From Chitinophaga sp. YR627 (GTDB lineage: Bacteria > Bacteroidota > Bacteroidia > Chitinophagales > Chitinophagaceae): a stretch of 64,000 nucleotides of DNA. The stretch covers positions 124,001 to 188,000 of the forward strand of contig NZ_FOUX01000005.1 of the NCBI RefSeq assembly GCF_900114995.1. The letters run 5' to 3'. The notes beneath the pieces were generated by a model. It did no database searches. It saw only the letters and a list, made by a program, of their open reading frames with translations, and had not been told where the DNA came from. Below are positions 36,516 to 45,473 of this stretch, piece after piece. The position numbers were made by a program, and so were the translations under genes. Each line of letters starts with the position of its first letter. Positions within the stretch are counted from its first letter, which is position 1.

Positions 36516-36957
36516 GGGGGTTTAGAGGTTGGGGACAGGGGGATACGCTGCGGCTTTCAGATGGTGTCGCGGACTGGGGCCCGTTGAGCAGGTCGGTTGG
36601 GCTTGGGGGGTGGAGGCTGAGGGTTGAGGGAGGATTGGGCGGTAGCTGGATGCAGGGGACGGGCTAAGGTCCGCTTTACCATCTGAAAGCCTGCGCTGTA
36701 TTCCGCTGTTTCTTGGGGGGTTTAGGGGTGGTCGGAGGTTGGGGGTTGGGGACACGGGATACGCTGCGGTTTCAGATGGTGTCGCGGACTGGGGCCCGTT
36801 GAGCAGGTCGATTGGGCTTGGGGGTTGAGGCTGAGGGTTGGGGGAAAATTGGGCGGTAGCTTTTTGCAGGGGACGGGCTAAGGTCCGCTTTACCATCTGA
36901 AAGCCTGCGCTGTATTCCGCTGTTTCTTGGGGGGTTTAGGGGTGGTTGAGGTATCAG
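36516..36957. repeat. G-rich tandem repeat (period about 215) with large inverted arms
   Basis: Two copies (about 36516-36715 and 36715-36930, plus the first bases of a third) of a G-rich unit. Each copy contains GGCTTTCAGATGGT-N3-GCGGAC and, about 95-100 bases later, GTCCGC-N3-ACCATCTGAAAGCC; in copy 1 these are 36552-36574 and 36669-36691. Copy 2 lacks one base in the first arm. Next to the arms, GCCCGT and ACGGGC extend the stem. The 698-base gap 36462-37159 has no convincing gene; downstream of the repeat, 36958-37060, is low-complexity GGGT/GCTGG sequence. Long Pro-rich reading frames on the minus strand follow from the base bias only. Confidence 0.8.
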
Positions 36958-37124
36958 GGGTGAGGGTTGGGGTTGAGAAGGTGTTTTTTGGGGATGGATG
37001 TTGGATGCTGGGTGCTGGGTGCTGGTTGCTGGGATGTGGGGATATTCGGGTTTCAAAACGTCCATTTCGGGGGTTAATTCGTCCACCAGGCGGGCTGGCA
37101 CTTCTGCGACAGTTGGGGCCAGTC

Positions 37125-37132
37125 TACATTTG
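37125..37132 (+). promoter_or_regulatory. -7 element of the epoxide hydrolase gene
   Basis: TACATTTG matches TAnnTTTG and lies 27 bases before the ATG. No good TTTG is present at the -33 position. Confidence 0.4.
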
Positions 37133-37159
37133 CGTCATCATCAACTTTAAACTAAAACG

Positions 37160-38440
37160 ATGAAAAAGAGTAAAATGATCATGGTGGCAGCGATGCTGGT
37201 AAGCGTCGTTACGATGGAAGCGAAAACAAGTCATGCACAAACTGTAGCAACAACGAATAGGGTATCTGCTGAAAGTATCCGACCTTTTAAAGTACATGTT
37301 GAGCAGCAGGAACTGGATGATCTTATACGCAGGGTGAAGGCAACGAAATGGGCGGATAAGGAAACTGTAGGTGACATCTCTGAGGGGGTGCCGTTAAAGA
37401 CGCTGCAATCTCTGGCGAAATACTGGGGTAGCGGTTATGACTGGCGGAAAGCAGAAGCAAAACTGAATGCCTTTCCACAATTTATGACAACGATCGATGA
37501 GGTTGACATTCATTTCATACATGTACGTTCGAAAGAAAAGAATGCGCTACCTATTATACTGACACATGGATGGCCGGGTTCTGTCTTTGAGTTTCTCAAA
37601 GTGATAGATCCGCTGGTCAATCCCACTGCTTATGGCGGAAAACCGGAAGATGCTTTTGATGTAATTATACCTTCTATGCCAGGTTATGGATTCTCTGGCA
37701 AACCCACTACTACGGGCTGGGGACCTGAGCATATTGCCAGTGCCTGGATCACGCTGATGGATCGCCTGGGTTATAAAAAGTATGTTGCTCAGGGTGGTGA
37801 CTGGGGTGCCATCATCACTGACCAGATGGCCTTACAGGCCCCGAAAGCATTGATTGGTATCCATACCAATATGCCGGGCGCTGTTCCTGCGGATATCGAT
37901 AAAGCAACACATGCGGGTACACCTGCTCCTGCCGGACTTTCTGTGGATGAACAGAAAGCTTATGATCAGCTGACGTTCCTGTACAATCATGTTTATTATG
38001 CGTATTATATGCATTCCCGTCCGCAGTCGCTGGCTGGTTTAGCAGATTCTCCTACCGGACTGGCAGCTTTCCTGCTGGATCATGATGCACGTAGTCTGGA
38101 ACTGATCTCCCGTGTTTTTGAAGGTAAGAAAGAAGGGCTGACAAAAGACGATATACTGGATAATATCTCCCTCTACTGGCTGACAAATACGGGTGTTTCT
38201 GCGGCACGATTATACAAAGAGAATAACCTTGATTATTTTAGTCCGAAAGGCGTGAAGATTCCGGCTGCCGTAAGTGCATTCCCCGATGAGCTGTATCAGG
38301 CGCCAAAGAAATGGGCTGAACAGGCTTATTCAAACCTGATCTATTATAACAGGCCTGCTGTAGGTGGACACTTTGCTGCATGGGAACAACCGAAGATATT
38401 CAGTGAAGAACTAAGGGCGTCTTTTCAGTCTTTGAGATAA
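37160..38440 (+). CDS. Epoxide hydrolase, exported alpha/beta-hydrolase
   Basis: Hydrolase of 426 residues with a signal peptide (about 1-27). An N-terminal epoxide-hydrolase domain (RPFKVHVEQQELDDLIRRVK) precedes the alpha/beta-hydrolase fold. The oxyanion loop is THGWPGS, the nucleophile is the Asp of QGGDWGAI, a lid region supplies Tyr residues, and the catalytic His is in VGGHFAAWEQP near the end. It resembles microsomal/juvenile-hormone-type epoxide hydrolases. It stands alone, with a -7 element upstream and a strong terminator downstream. Confidence 0.93.
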   Translation: MKKSKMIMVAAMLVSVVTMEAKTSHAQTVATTNRVSAESIRPFKVHVEQQELDDLIRRVKATKWADKETVGDISEGVPLKTLQSLAKYWGSGYDWRKAEAKLNAFPQFMTTIDEVDIHFIHVRSKEKNALPIILTHGWPGSVFEFLKVIDPLVNPTAYGGKPEDAFDVIIPSMPGYGFSGKPTTTGWGPEHIASAWITLMDRLGYKKYVAQGGDWGAIITDQMALQAPKALIGIHTNMPGAVPADIDKATHAGTPAPAGLSVDEQKAYDQLTFLYNHVYYAYYMHSRPQSLAGLADSPTGLAAFLLDHDARSLELISRVFEGKKEGLTKDDILDNISLYWLTNTGVSAARLYKENNLDYFSPKGVKIPAAVSAFPDELYQAPKKWAEQAYSNLIYYNRPAVGGHFAAWEQPKIFSEELRASFQSLR

Positions 38441-38520
38441 GAAGACGGTCATTGATAAAGTATTAAAAAGTTCATTATAAGCGCTTATCATTTAATCATA
38501 CCGGGTGGTAAAGTGTGTAT

Positions 38521-38561
38521 AAGCACTCAGCGACTGGTGTTGGATCAGTTGCTGAGTGCTT
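38521..38561 (+). terminator. Terminator after the epoxide hydrolase gene
   Basis: AAGCACTCAGC (38521-38531) and GCTGAGTGCTT (38551-38561) form a perfect 11-base stem followed by TTTTT. Confidence 0.88.
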
Positions 38562-38621
38562 TTTTGTTGTTACAGCTCGTTTTTTTGCGATTTTTAGTAT
38601 TCAACAACACACACCGCACAC

Positions 38622-39401
38622 ATGGCCCAAAATCTTAGGTCCCTTGCCCTAAAATGGTGGTTCCCTATCCTTGTCTGGTTTATAGCAGGCATATTACTGT
38701 TGTTTGCTTCAGGCTTTAATAATCGGCCGGTTACATGGGTTTGTTATATTGTTTTTAGTATGTCTGAATTGGGACTATTTGTCGCTGCAGGCCTTTTCGT
38801 TTATAAAAGGAAGTGGGTCAGGGCGATTCTAAGTTTCCTTCTTGGTACATGTTCTGTTCTGGCATTCATTGGTTATTGGCTCTTACCGGATCATGTAGTG
38901 GCAGTTTCTACAAGAGATCATTGGGCCGACAGTCTGCGCATCCCAACCGGTATATCACTTGAGCAGCCTTCTACCTCTCTTTTTCAGGATACACGCACGG
39001 ATACTATTACACTAATTAAAAAAAGTACAGATTTTCAATTGTATACTACGCTTCAATCTGGTGTGTATACATATGTCTTCTGGACAAACAAAACAGATAG
39101 TGGAACAGTATATTTTAAAGCATATGAAATTACACAGAAATATGCCTTAAGTGCAGCGCATGTCGCTTCGGCAAGTGCGATGGTCGTATACAACTCAACA
39201 GATAGCATTAAAAGAATTATACCAACAGCCGTTTTCGTCATACATGAAGGTGGCGGGAAGAAGCCTTATGCCGCGAGATTTGAATTATGGTTTAAGCCGG
39301 CTGATGGTGCTCCGGAAAGGAAGCTCTTAGAGAAAAACTATCTCATAACTGGATTTGAGAAGGTCTCAGCAGATGATTATTATAGAAAAAGAAGCACATA
39401 A
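38622..39401 (+). CDS. Hypothetical membrane-anchored protein
   Basis: Protein of 259 residues that I do not recognise. The first 85 residues hold three or four membrane helices (WWFPILVWFIAGILLLFASG, VTWVCYIVFSMSELGLFVAA, AILSFLLGTCSVLAFIGYWL). A soluble domain of about 170 residues, rich in Thr/Ser and beta-strand-like, follows and presumably faces the periplasm. It is a single gene between two terminators; the downstream hairpin overlaps its stop codon. Confidence 0.7.
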   Translation: MAQNLRSLALKWWFPILVWFIAGILLLFASGFNNRPVTWVCYIVFSMSELGLFVAAGLFVYKRKWVRAILSFLLGTCSVLAFIGYWLLPDHVVAVSTRDHWADSLRIPTGISLEQPSTSLFQDTRTDTITLIKKSTDFQLYTTLQSGVYTYVFWTNKTDSGTVYFKAYEITQKYALSAAHVASASAMVVYNSTDSIKRIIPTAVFVIHEGGGKKPYAARFELWFKPADGAPERKLLEKNYLITGFEKVSADDYYRKRST

Positions 39402-39423
39402 AGTATATCCTTTACGTGCTTCT
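39390..39423. terminator. Bidirectional terminator
   Basis: AGAAGCAC-A-TAAAG pairs with CTTTA-C-GTGCTTCT, with A-rich sequence to the left and TTTAA to the right, so it can end both the unknown membrane protein (plus) and the siderophore receptor (minus). Confidence 0.65.
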
Positions 39424-39459
39424 TTAACATGCTTATTTAAATCTGAATAAATAACCTTG

Positions 39460-41820
39460 CTATCTGAATTTAAATGTTACCGTCGTGCTGAATCTGCGTG
39501 GCATCATTCTGCTCACATAACTTCCCCAATACACTTCATTTGTCAGATTGTCCAGTTTACAACTGATACGGTATACTGAATGTTCGTAACTCAGTACGGC
39601 ATTCACTACTTTATAGGAAGGCAGATAAAACTCTCCCTGTGAGCGGGATTGCTGGATATATGCTTTTCCATTGTAATTACCACCAACACCGATACCCAGG
39701 CCCTTCAGAGCGGTATTGAACAGGTGGTAGCTTAACCAGAGATTTGCCATATGTGCAGGACCAGTCCATTGATGGAGACCATCAGCATCAGGATCGGTAT
39801 TTACTGTGTAGATATCATTGTAAGCATATCCTGCAATAATATTTAGTCCCTGTATCGGATTAGCGATCACTTCTGCTTCAAATCCCTTGCTGAGTTGTCC
39901 GCCGTCCTGTACCTGGAAACCGGCCTTTTCCGGATCAAAACTATTATGGATCATGTCATCCACCTTGATATGATAATAGCTCAGGGTACTGTTTACTTTT
40001 CCGTTGAAGAGTTCCAGTTTTACACCTCCCTCCCACTGATTCGCATGACTTGGTTTAAATGACGTGAAAGTGCCATCCGGTTGTCTGACAGGGGCGTTAT
40101 TACTAAAGCCGTTCATATAGTTACCGAAGACCGCGAGTTGTTTAGGGATCAGCTGGTATACCAGTCCCAGTTTAGGAGACAGGGCTGTCTGGTTGTATTT
40201 GCCGGTGGTTGTGTCGCTGTTGATATCATAAGTACCTCCATTTACGAAGTGATCAACACGCAGACTGGCCATCACCAACAGATTGTCTGTAATATTCAGT
40301 ACGTCGGAGAAATAGGCACTGTAAGCACTTTGTTTACTACGACTTTTTGCAAAAGGCATTGTAGCAAATGCCTGTTGCAGTGCCGGTACGGTCAGTTCGT
40401 TATAACGCGGGTCCTGCTGATGGATATATACCTCATCAAAACCGTATATGCTGGCAGATGAACTGGTAGTGGTATTGGTAAAATAGTCGAGACCGATCAC
40501 TATTCTATTCCGGAGGCTACCTATGCTGAAATCTCCGTTGAAGTTCTGCTGTACTTCTGTATAGTCATAATTGGTGTGCTGATAACCGGGATTACGGGAC
40601 ACAACACTATCTCCCAGGATGCTGTTCCTGCTCCAGTAGCCTTCTACTTCGGCACTTGTACGGGAGAAGCTGGTTTGAGATTTCCAGTGATCGGAAAGCT
40701 GATAGTTGACTGATCCGAAGAGACTGACAGAAGGAGATGTTTCATAGAGGTCATTGTTGCTATATGAGCGAAGCCAGTCGAAGTTCAGGTCACGCGGATT
40801 GGTCTTTGTGAAAGAGGCTTCCGGAAACATGCGGTTGAAATCATTGGCTTTCTGTGTATAGATCTCCGCATCGAGCAATACTGTCAACCGGTCATTTACT
40901 TTATACAATAATGAAGGCGCGAAGAAGAAACGTTTGGTAAAACCGGCGTCCTGGTAACTCCGTTCGTCATTATAAGCGACGTTGGTACGCAGGAGAAGGC
41001 CTTTCTCTTTATTCAACGGTGTGTTGAAATCGGCGCTTACACGGTTCAGGCCAAAGCCGCCGGTCGTGTAGGTCACTTCACCACTAAAGGTTTCGAAAGG
41101 CTTTTTGGTGACGCGGTTCAGTAGGCCACCGAACGATATCAGGGAGCTACCGAAGAGGGTTGCAGAAGGTCCTTTTAGTACTTCGATACGTTCGATATTA
41201 CTGACTTCAATGCTGTTCGCTTTATTATCCTGCAGACCGTTGCGCAGGTAGCTGGTGGTGAAGAAACCGCGGAGGTTAAAGGAGTTGGAGCCATTGACCA
41301 ATGCCTGGCTGACGCCGGTTACGTTCTTCAGTACATCATTGTAGCTGATGATCACCTGGTCCTGCAGAAGTTCCTTTGGTACGACGTGGTATACCTGCGG
41401 ATTCTCCAGGTTCAGGAGCGGCATACGTGCCACGTTTTCCGTTTCCTTTTTAGCGAACTTATTATAACCGGAAGTGACATTCACTTCCTGTAAGGTACGG
41501 TTATCTTCACGCAGGGTAAAGTTAATGACCAGCGGTTGACCGGCACTAATATCTGCCTCCTGCTGTTGTGTTTTCAGGCCTGTAAAACTGGCTACCACGA
41601 TATGTTTGCCTGGTTTTACGTTATTGATCTCATAATGGCCTGTCTGATCGACAGTGGTGTGTGCCCCACTGGGCTGGAGGAAAATGTTTACAAAGGCGGC
41701 TGGTTTACCATCTGCGGTTTTCACTTCACCACGTATGACACCATTTTGTGCAAACGAAGTAAAACTGCTCAGGAGGATTGAAAAAGCAATCAGGATGCTT
41801 TTAAACGTGTTATGGTTCAT
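39460..41820 (-). CDS. TonB-dependent siderophore-type receptor
   Basis: Outer-membrane receptor of 786 residues from the ATG at 41820 (MNHNTFKSILIAFSILLSSF), chosen for its signal peptide. A CarboxypepD_reg-type domain (GVIRGEVKTADGKPAAFVNI) precedes the plug (VLKNVTGVSQALVNGSNSFN, IERIEVLKGPSATLFGSSL) and a barrel ending in the aromatic-rich RRFSTTVTFKFR. The plug and length match the TonB-dependent siderophore receptors (FhuA/FoxA-like). No siderophore synthesis genes are near, so uptake of a foreign siderophore is likely. Confidence 0.92.
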   Translation of the reverse strand: MNHNTFKSILIAFSILLSSFTSFAQNGVIRGEVKTADGKPAAFVNIFLQPSGAHTTVDQTGHYEINNVKPGKHIVVASFTGLKTQQQEADISAGQPLVINFTLREDNRTLQEVNVTSGYNKFAKKETENVARMPLLNLENPQVYHVVPKELLQDQVIISYNDVLKNVTGVSQALVNGSNSFNLRGFFTTSYLRNGLQDNKANSIEVSNIERIEVLKGPSATLFGSSLISFGGLLNRVTKKPFETFSGEVTYTTGGFGLNRVSADFNTPLNKEKGLLLRTNVAYNDERSYQDAGFTKRFFFAPSLLYKVNDRLTVLLDAEIYTQKANDFNRMFPEASFTKTNPRDLNFDWLRSYSNNDLYETSPSVSLFGSVNYQLSDHWKSQTSFSRTSAEVEGYWSRNSILGDSVVSRNPGYQHTNYDYTEVQQNFNGDFSIGSLRNRIVIGLDYFTNTTTSSSASIYGFDEVYIHQQDPRYNELTVPALQQAFATMPFAKSRSKQSAYSAYFSDVLNITDNLLVMASLRVDHFVNGGTYDINSDTTTGKYNQTALSPKLGLVYQLIPKQLAVFGNYMNGFSNNAPVRQPDGTFTSFKPSHANQWEGGVKLELFNGKVNSTLSYYHIKVDDMIHNSFDPEKAGFQVQDGGQLSKGFEAEVIANPIQGLNIIAGYAYNDIYTVNTDPDADGLHQWTGPAHMANLWLSYHLFNTALKGLGIGVGGNYNGKAYIQQSRSQGEFYLPSYKVVNAVLSYEHSVYRISCKLDNLTNEVYWGSYVSRMMPRRFSTTVTFKFR

Positions 41821-42056
41821 TATTATGTCTGGTTTATGGAAATGCAATAGCTGTCACTCACACAACAGGAGTGTTGTTATGATCTAATAAGCAAATAGGT
41901 TGGGGAATAAACATGCCATGTAGTCAAAAGCGCGGTGCGAAAATAGTATAGTCCTGTCTGCGGGGTTTACGAATTTGGGAATTTTATCCGTCAGTAAATA
42001 CATCGCTTTCGATCATGTATATTTGTTTTTTTAAGATAAATAGGGGCTATATCGAA

Positions 42057-42653
42057 ATGACAAATTATCATCAGCCTACGTTTCTATATGCAGTACGGAA
42101 CAGGTTTTATAACCCGGGTAATGAATCGGAAGACAGGCGCTGGGCCTCCTATGTTGAATGGAGCCGGTTAAATCACGTCACAGAACTGATCACTGCCGAC
42201 ACGGGATTAAATGAAAATCTGGTGGAAATCGACCAGGACAATCGGGATGACTGGAATCACGTGGTATTTGATGGTAGTTATCAAACCGGATTTTATACCA
42301 CTGCTGATTTTGTGCTAAGCAGAATAGGCGACCATAAGCACTTTAATTTACTTGCAGCAGTTATCAGTCCCGATCGGGACTGTGCATTGATATACCTGGA
42401 AAATTATGACTTCATTGGCTATGATTTGCTGGACCAATATTACGACACGAGCGCATTGACCAATTGCAGTGGTTTTGACAATACTTTCTCACCTGCAGCG
42501 CTGAATAATTTTGGGTTGATCAGTGACTATGAAAAAGCCCTCGATATACATCAAAGGCTCTGGGAAAACAATGCAGGTGAAGAGCATGCAGATACAAATA
42601 TTATAGCCATCTGGCGGCACAGAATTCCTGGACACCAGATGGCTGCGAAGTAG
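42057..42653 (+). CDS. Hypothetical protein
   Basis: Soluble acidic protein of 198 residues from the ATG at 42057 (MTNYHQPTFLYAVRNRFYNP); upstream codons are hydrophobic and unlikely to be used. It is rich in Asp, Asn and Tyr, without signal peptide or membrane helix. I recognise no family. It lies tail to tail with the encapsulin cargo gene, 12 bases apart, so any link to encapsulin is only positional. Confidence 0.55.
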   Translation: MTNYHQPTFLYAVRNRFYNPGNESEDRRWASYVEWSRLNHVTELITADTGLNENLVEIDQDNRDDWNHVVFDGSYQTGFYTTADFVLSRIGDHKHFNLLAAVISPDRDCALIYLENYDFIGYDLLDQYYDTSALTNCSGFDNTFSPAALNNFGLISDYEKALDIHQRLWENNAGEEHADTNIIAIWRHRIPGHQMAAK

Positions 42654-42665
42654 TTATTACCGAAG

Positions 42666-44345
42666 TTATCTTTTGGCGTTTTTCAACCGTAACAAGGTAT
42701 TCACCAGCAAGTCCACATCTGCACAGGTGTTATAGAAAGCCAGTGATGGTCTTACTGTACTTTCCAGTCCGAACCTGCGTAAGATAGGTTGCGCGCAATG
42801 GTGCCCTGTTCTTACCGCGATACCTTCTTTATTCAGTGCCTGTCCTACCTGGTCATTGGAGTAGCCTTCCAGTGTGAATGACAGGACGCTTGCTTTGTCT
42901 CTGGCTGTACCAACGGGACGGAGGCCAGGTACTGTCTTCATTAAGCGGGTGGCATATTCCAGCAGATAGTGTTCGTATAAGGCGATGTTATCGATACCCA
43001 GTTTGTTGATATAATCGATAGCCGCGCCTAATCCTACTGCATCGGCAATATTACCGGTACCGGCTTCGAAGCGACCGGGAGCGGCATGATATTCTGTATG
43101 TTCGAAGGTGACGTCTTTAATCATGTTACCACCACCCTGCCAGGGTGCTGTCTGATTCAGCAGGTCTTCTTTTCCATACAGTACACCTATGCCGGTAGGT
43201 CCGAACATCTTATGCCCTGAAAACACAAACCAGTCGGCGTTCAATGCACGTACATCTGTACGCATATGAGAGACGGATTGTGCTCCATCCAGTAATACTT
43301 TTGCACCAACATTGTGCGCCATCTCTATGATGGCATGTGCGGGTGTTATGGTGCCCAGTGCATTGGATACCTGTGTAAATGCGACGATTCTGGTTTTGCT
43401 GTTCAGCAATTTTGCGTATTCATCCAGCAGTACCTGTCCGTCATCATCAACAGGAGCAACACGTAATTTAAGTCCCTTTTTTGCGGCCAGTTGCTGCCAG
43501 GGAACGATGTTCGCGTGGTGTTCGAGATGCGTCAGTACGATCTCATCACCGGGATTGAGGTATTGTTCTCCCCAGCTTTTTGCAACGAGATTGATGGCTT
43601 CTGTGGTACCCCTTACGAACACGATCTCATTGGGGGAGCCGGCATTGATGAAGGTCTGCACTTTTTTACGGGCATCTTCATATGCATCTGTGGCTCTTGC
43701 GGCAAGGTCGTGTGCTGCGCGGTGAATATTAGAATTTTCGTGTTGATAAAAATAGCTGATACGATCGATGACGGGTTTAGGTTTCTGGGTAGTAGCTGCA
43801 TTATCCAGCCATACGAGTTGTTTACCATTGACCTGTTCTGATAATATCGGAAAATCCTTTTTTACGGCGTATGCGTCAAAGCCCCATGTTGAGAAAGTAC
43901 CTGGTTTATGATCCAGGAAATAATAGGCAGGCGCTTCTTCCAGTGCGTGCGGGAGGGGATGCTGGAAGGCGGTAGTACTCTCCGCAGGAATATGTGACAA
44001 TATCGCCTGCATATTGAACAGATGGGTGGCATCCAGTTCAAAAGGCAGGTATTCTTTTAGTCGCACGGAGGGTGCGAAGATGCTATCGCCGGGAATAGAA
44101 GCTGTATTGTTTTGAAGGTTTTGATCCGGGAAGCTGGTTTGCGGATCTTCGAAGTCAATATTATTGCCATGGAAGATGCCGGCAGGTGATTGTCCGTCGT
44201 CAGGAACATACGGAATCACGTCCTGTGGCCTTCCGGCCTGCAGACCATGCAGGTTATTACCTTCTGTCTGACGGAAGAGTTCATTTGCCAGTTGTTCCAG
44301 CATTGCTTCATCCGGCAGACCGATATTATTAGTATTTGTATTCAT
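42666..44345 (-). CDS. Cysteine desulfurase, family 2A encapsulin cargo
   Basis: PLP enzyme of 559 residues that takes sulfur from cysteine and is expected to be packed inside the encapsulin shell. Residues from about 160 on are a SufS-type desulfurase: WLDNAATTQKP, HRAAHDLAARATDAYE, the PLP Lys379 in FSGHKMFGPTG, and the catalytic Cys517 in RTGHHCAQP. The first 155 residues are an extra, Pro/Gln/Asn-rich, probably disordered extension typical of encapsulated desulfurases, where it guides loading; the segment near 100-122 (PFELDATHLFNMQAILSHIP) could be a loading motif. It overlaps the shell gene by 17 bases. Confidence 0.93.
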   Translation of the reverse strand: MNTNTNNIGLPDEAMLEQLANELFRQTEGNNLHGLQAGRPQDVIPYVPDDGQSPAGIFHGNNIDFEDPQTSFPDQNLQNNTASIPGDSIFAPSVRLKEYLPFELDATHLFNMQAILSHIPAESTTAFQHPLPHALEEAPAYYFLDHKPGTFSTWGFDAYAVKKDFPILSEQVNGKQLVWLDNAATTQKPKPVIDRISYFYQHENSNIHRAAHDLAARATDAYEDARKKVQTFINAGSPNEIVFVRGTTEAINLVAKSWGEQYLNPGDEIVLTHLEHHANIVPWQQLAAKKGLKLRVAPVDDDGQVLLDEYAKLLNSKTRIVAFTQVSNALGTITPAHAIIEMAHNVGAKVLLDGAQSVSHMRTDVRALNADWFVFSGHKMFGPTGIGVLYGKEDLLNQTAPWQGGGNMIKDVTFEHTEYHAAPGRFEAGTGNIADAVGLGAAIDYINKLGIDNIALYEHYLLEYATRLMKTVPGLRPVGTARDKASVLSFTLEGYSNDQVGQALNKEGIAVRTGHHCAQPILRRFGLESTVRPSLAFYNTCADVDLLVNTLLRLKNAKR

Positions 44346-45255
44346 GGTAATTGCCGATTTCTACATCGTCCAGTACGGCAATGGCATCATCTACCAATAC
44401 TGCCAGTGAACAATATAATGATACCAGATAGGAGGCGATGGCCTTGTCATTGATGCCCATAAAGCGTACTGACAGGCCGGGAGATTGTTCGCCCTGTAAA
44501 CCTGGCTGGAAAAGACCTACTACTCCCTGACGGCTTTCGCCGGTACGCAGGAGGATGATCTTTGATTTTCCTTTTTCAATCGGCAGTTTATTGCAGGGAA
44601 TTAAAGGGATACCACGCCATGTGATGAATGGGGAGCCAAAGAGATTGACAGTAGGCGGCGGCACACCTCTGCGGGTACATTCACGACCAAAAGCGGCGAT
44701 GGCCTGTGGATGCAACAGGAAGAAGCCTGGTTCTTTCCATACCAGGGCGATCAGTTCGTCCAGGTCATCCGGGGTAGGCGCACCTGTACGCGTTTTGATA
44801 CGCTGGGAAGGCGCCACGCTGTGTAACAGACCGTATTCCTTGTTATTGATCAATTCACTCTCCTGCCGTTCTTTGATAGTTTCTATGGCCAGGCGTAGCT
44901 GTTCGCTGATCTGGTTGTAAGGTTTGCTATAGAGATCGGACACCCTGGTGTGTACATCTACGATTGTCTGTACGGCTGCCAGGTTGTATTCCCTTGGATT
45001 TTCGATGTAATCCACGAAGGTCTGGGGCAGGGTACGTTCGTCTCTGGCCGAGCAATCTACCTCGATGGCGCCTGCATCTTTCACCTTATTCAGGCGATAT
45101 ACCCCTGATTCTACCGGTACCCAGTTGAGCAGGCGTGTCAGCCAGCGGGGGCTGATGGTAACCATCTGGGGAACGGTACGTGTGGCGATGGCCAACTGTC
45201 TTGCGGCGACGTCGCCTAATGCTGTCTGTTGATAGGTGCTTTTCTGATCTGCCAT
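44329..45255 (-). CDS. Family 2A encapsulin nanocompartment shell protein
   Basis: HK97-fold shell protein of 308 residues (SrpI-like), building a hollow protein cage in the cytosol. Recognisable segments are QTALGDVAARQLAIATRTVP, ISPRWLTRLLNWVPVESGVY, PTPDDLDELIALVWKEPGFF and FGRECTRRGVPPPTVNLFGS. The length fits family 2A. The next gene, overlapping by 17 bases, is the desulfurase cargo, the classical 2A pair linked to sulfur storage. No rhodanese or serine acetyltransferase is adjacent. A 27-codon ORF with two Cys codons ends 13 bases before its start. Confidence 0.94.
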   Translation of the reverse strand: MADQKSTYQQTALGDVAARQLAIATRTVPQMVTISPRWLTRLLNWVPVESGVYRLNKVKDAGAIEVDCSARDERTLPQTFVDYIENPREYNLAAVQTIVDVHTRVSDLYSKPYNQISEQLRLAIETIKERQESELINNKEYGLLHSVAPSQRIKTRTGAPTPDDLDELIALVWKEPGFFLLHPQAIAAFGRECTRRGVPPPTVNLFGSPFITWRGIPLIPCNKLPIEKGKSKIILLRTGESRQGVVGLFQPGLQGEQSPGLSVRFMGINDKAIASYLVSLYCSLAVLVDDAIAVLDDVEIGNYHEYKY

Positions 45256-45268
45256 AACATAGAAGATA

Positions 45269-45352
45269 TTAGTTGTTATTCAAAGATTCGTCGTGGTAGC
45301 AACGCCCTTGTTCACAGAGATTGGTGGTGGTGGTGGTTATCAACTTCTTCAT
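45269..45352 (-). CDS. Putative leader peptide of the encapsulin operon
   Basis: A 27-codon ORF starting MKKLITTTTTNLC and containing CEQGRCYHD, ending in NNN. The reading runs ATG at 45352 to TAA at 45269-45271. It stops 13 bases before the encapsulin ATG, and the promoter (45400-45430) puts the transcript start about 40 bases upstream of it. The two Cys codons (TGT, TGC) and the sulfur-related operon suggest cysteine-responsive translation or stalling. No terminator fits in the 13-base gap, so control would act on shell-gene translation. It could also be a chance ORF. Confidence 0.5.
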   Translation of the reverse strand: MKKLITTTTTNLCEQGRCYHDESLNNN

Positions 45353-45399
45353 ATGGTTGGTGGTCCATAATATGGGGCGTTGAAGTCTCAATAAGTATC

Positions 45400-45430
45400 T
45401 AAATATAAGATAAGGCTGCTATTCTTCCAA
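45400..45430 (-). promoter_or_regulatory. Promoter of the encapsulin operon
   Basis: Minus strand: TTGG (45427-45430), 19-base spacer, TATATTTA (45400-45407), each one base off the Bacteroidota TTTG/TAnnTTTG consensus with ideal spacing. Confidence 0.55.
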
Positions 45431-45473
45431 GTTATTTCCGTCTGTATGAGTGATTATTTGTGGGCGCCCTCTC

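Noticed and set aside
36522..37101. Pro/Ser-rich open frames on the minus strand over the G-rich repeats
   Set aside because: They arise from the C-rich complement of a repeat, are low in complexity, have no start context and repeat with the DNA unit.
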